DNA from: Augochlora pura
Taxonomy: Eukaryota > Arthropoda > Insecta > Hymenoptera > Halictidae
Reading direction: 5' to 3'
Assembly: GCF_028453695.1 (NCBI RefSeq)
Contig: NC_135778.1
Span: forward strand, 38,583,985-38,647,984
DNA: 64,000 bases
The notes under the pieces were generated by a model. The model was not told where the DNA came from. It was given only the letters and a program-made list of their open reading frames with translations, and searched no databases. Both the position numbers and the translations under genes were made by a program. Each line of letters begins with the position of its first letter. Within the stretch, counting starts at the first letter, position 1. This document shows, one piece after another, positions 61,751-64,000 of the stretch.

Positions 61751-62367
61751 TTTATTTTCTACTTTCTCAATAATTTATCCCCTATTAAGATGCATTAATT
61801 CTTCAAATTGTGGTCAGACGTTGTTAAATGTTTGAATAAGCTTTCACACGCACGTTAAGATTAACACGTTGAAGTTCGGTCAATGTTAGACAGGGGTCAC
61901 CCGATAAGCGTGCAAGTTTCGGGCTCTCTCTACAGACGACAGGCACCTATAAACAGGAACCAGTTATCGAGCGACCGATCTCTGCAGTCACACGTTAGAG
62001 TAATGAGGTTATACACTAAGGTAACAGGGGTAGCATTATGTGTTTATGTAAGTAATGCACGCGAGAGAAACGCGCGGTTCCAACGCCTCGGCGCGCAAGT
62101 ATGCAAAGGGATCGTTGCTGCGATGCGCGTTCGATGGAAATTCTATAAGAACAATGTAATAATATGCTGATAAAAATCGAATACTTTCTATGCAATAAAA
62201 ATTCCCAATAAGTTCACTAAAAGTGAGCCACGTCGAATTTTTATAATTTTGTAATATCTTGTCAAGATCGTTGTACTGAGCAGTGATTTAAAGGTTTCAA
62301 TTGGCAGTCTACTATTTTCATTTCCAGAGTCACTTTAACACTATTTGTATTTAATACAGAGAAATAT

Positions 62368-62440
62368 ACAGGGTGTTCCAAAAATATCTTTTAATGCAAA
62401 AATAGAGGATACCTCAGGCCATTCGAAATATTGATGCGTC
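62368..62440 (+). mobile_element. Family C interspersed repeat fragment (ACAGGGTGT end)
   Basis: ACAGGGTGTTCCAAAAATAT is followed by AAAAATAGAGGATACCTCAG and GCCATTCGAAATATTG, which parallels the 29.8 kb fragment at low identity. Confidence 0.4.
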
Positions 62441-63057
62441 ACGACGCAATTAAAATTATCTTGGAGCAAAGGATCATCATTGAAAGGACTCGTCGTTAAA
62501 AGGATCGCGATCCTTGATCTCCAATCGTCTTCGACAAGTCTGCGGCAAAAACTATTAGCGATACGAAGAAACAGGAAGGAGGAGGAGCAGAGAGAGGGGC
62601 GGGATTCGGATAGCTCGCGACGCAAAAAGAAACTGTTATCGCAGTCATCGCCTTAACTCTTCGCCCGCCGACCGCCACGTCCCTTCCCCCCTCCCCCGGC
62701 GTCCCCGGGTAACCGACGCAATCGCGGAGTGGTACTTTCTATGCATTATAGCGAAGATAAACACGGCCGAGAGACCCAGAAGCTCGACAAGAAAATTGAG
62801 AACGATGCGGCAACCACGAGGAAAAGAATTCGAGCGATCCGACCGCATACGCTCGCGGCTGGTTACACTGTGTTTACCTGGCCCCGGTGTATCCGGACGA
62901 GAATACCGGATATAAGGATACGACGGCAGCGTAACGGTTGGCTCCCCCGGGTATCGACTAACTCCGGCCGGACCCGATGCTTGCGTTTGCACGCGTATTT
63001 CTTCCGCCGCGAGCTGCGGTTGCGAGTGGGGCGACTGGAAATCCGCGATCTTCGAGG

Positions 63058-63071
63058 TTAACCCCTTGCGC
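63058..63071. mobile_element. TTAACCCC-family terminus, inverted
   Basis: TTAACCCCTTGCGC is the reverse complement of the 53282-53295 end. It sits at the edge of a CpG-rich block. Confidence 0.4.
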
Positions 63072-64000
63072 CATCGCTGCTTTTGAATATCACGTGACTA
63101 GGAGTCGGCGATAAAGTGTCCAGGATTCTTACGGTTTCTTATGAGACGGTGGGTAAGACTTTGAATTTACAAAGGAACGGTATTTTTATAAATTATAATT
63201 TTGGAAGCTTATTCTTGAATTTTATAAAATCGGTTGGGAGAAACTCTTGTCAATAGACTGTAGTTCTTTATATAAAATACAAACTGCGAAACTATACAAA
63301 ATAAAATACAATGCGATGTCGAGTCGCGCTCATTTATTAATTATCAATAATCAAAAGTCGCGTGAAATTAGCGTGCCGTTCGACGCGTCAACGATTAATA
63401 GCGCCACCTATATCCGCCATCTTGGCAATAATCTGTAGCTTTCGTAGTAACGGCTTCGTGAAAAATTGCATGGAATATTTCCATCTCTAAGTTAATGCAC
63501 GATATCTAATAAAGACGGCATCGAATAATTCCTGAAGTAGGCAGCGCTTACTCCAGAAGGTATAAATAAAATACCGAGTTAATACGGTCATAATTTTTGA
63601 AAGACATCGTTCCGAGGAAGACATAATCATGGCGCGCCGTGAGCAACGACTGTTTCAGAAATTTATCCGTGGCCGGTTTATACCGGTGTCCGTGAAAGAC
63701 GGCTTCCTGAGCATTAAAAAGGGTAATATCGAGCAGCCGTATCGTTTCTTTTATAGAACGGTTTAATGCGTTCGTTGTCTACCGCGTTCGCGTAAATTTT
63801 CGGCGGTAAAGCCAATTTTTATTCGCGTCGTATCGAATATTCTCAAGCTCCTACGAATTCGCCGGCTAAAAATACACAGCGGGCCGGAAACGTTATTTTT
63901 CTACAGTTTCGTCTCGAACGCGAACGCTTCGAAGTATGGTGGAACTGGAAATAAATATTAATAATATTATAGATTCGACCACGTGGAGAAAATTTCGCAA

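Larger units (their letters stand above)
61751..64000. other. No gene supported
   Basis: 62500-63060 is CpG-rich; the rest is mixed to AT-rich. A 45-codon frame at 63629-63766 (starting MARREQRLFQKF) has a fairly protein-like composition but no other support. Confidence 0.5.

Noticed and set aside
1..64000. CRISPR arrays, bacterial operons, viral or integrated phage genes
   Set aside because: No repeat-spacer arrays or prokaryotic gene structure are present; all arrays are contiguous tandem repeats without unique spacers, and composition and splice signals are eukaryotic.

Overview
The window looks like non-coding DNA from an insect nuclear genome, probably a hymenopteran (bee, ant or relative), though no single marker proves the order. 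AT-rich stretches full of short tandem repeats alternate with CpG-rich segments of about 0.5-1.5 kb in which CG dinucleotides are abundant. There are small piggyBac-like terminal-repeat elements at TTAA, a 5S rRNA-derived insertion and two 100-N assembly gaps. There is no operon structure, no bacterial ribosome-binding site and no continuous gene. Almost every open frame is a by-product of low-complexity DNA (the 410-codon reverse frame near 46 kb is the clearest case) or an unsupported chance frame in GC-rich DNA.

Only one protein-coding piece can be defended: a spliced-looking exon at 40,506-40,706 that carries the first 40 codons of an acidic N-terminus (MSMADGMDNPAF...) and is cut off by the assembly gap at 40,707. 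The DNA on both sides is therefore probably upstream or intronic sequence of that plus-strand gene, or intergenic sequence. The gene itself is not identified.

Layout. 1-12 kb: AT tandem arrays (1.87, 4.2, 6.7, 7.5, 11.4 kb), three copies of a piggyBac-like MITE (family A: 3.2, 4.9, 11.2 kb) and gap 1 at 7.0 kb. 12-20 kb: one copy of a second TTAA element (family B, 13.0 kb), a CT-rich tract, a CpG-rich block at 13.3-14.4 kb, an AT hairpin at 16.9 kb and arrays at 17.1 and 18.7 kb. 20-30 kb: a three-unit repeat (20.3 kb), the 5S rRNA pseudogene (24.1 kb), two mirror-image tandem arrays (24.8-25.3 kb), a higher-order array (26.2-26.8 kb) and CpG-rich blocks. 30-40 kb: CpG-rich blocks at 30.3 and 34.2 kb, a family B junction at 33.7 kb and a 13-bp array at 37.3 kb. 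40-48 kb: the N-terminal exon, gap 2, a 20-bp array, a 35-bp array, family B, a 1-kb purine tract and family A. 48-64 kb: family A (49.8, 54.9, 56.7, 61.6 kb), family B (51.1 kb), a third TTAA element (53.1 kb), several arrays and large CpG-rich blocks.

The most notable signal is a dispersed 9-mer, ACATAACCT/AGGTTATGT. I located 27 exact copies where base composition predicts about one; it occurs inside repeats and in otherwise unique DNA. Repeat boundaries were read by eye and are approximate where stated.
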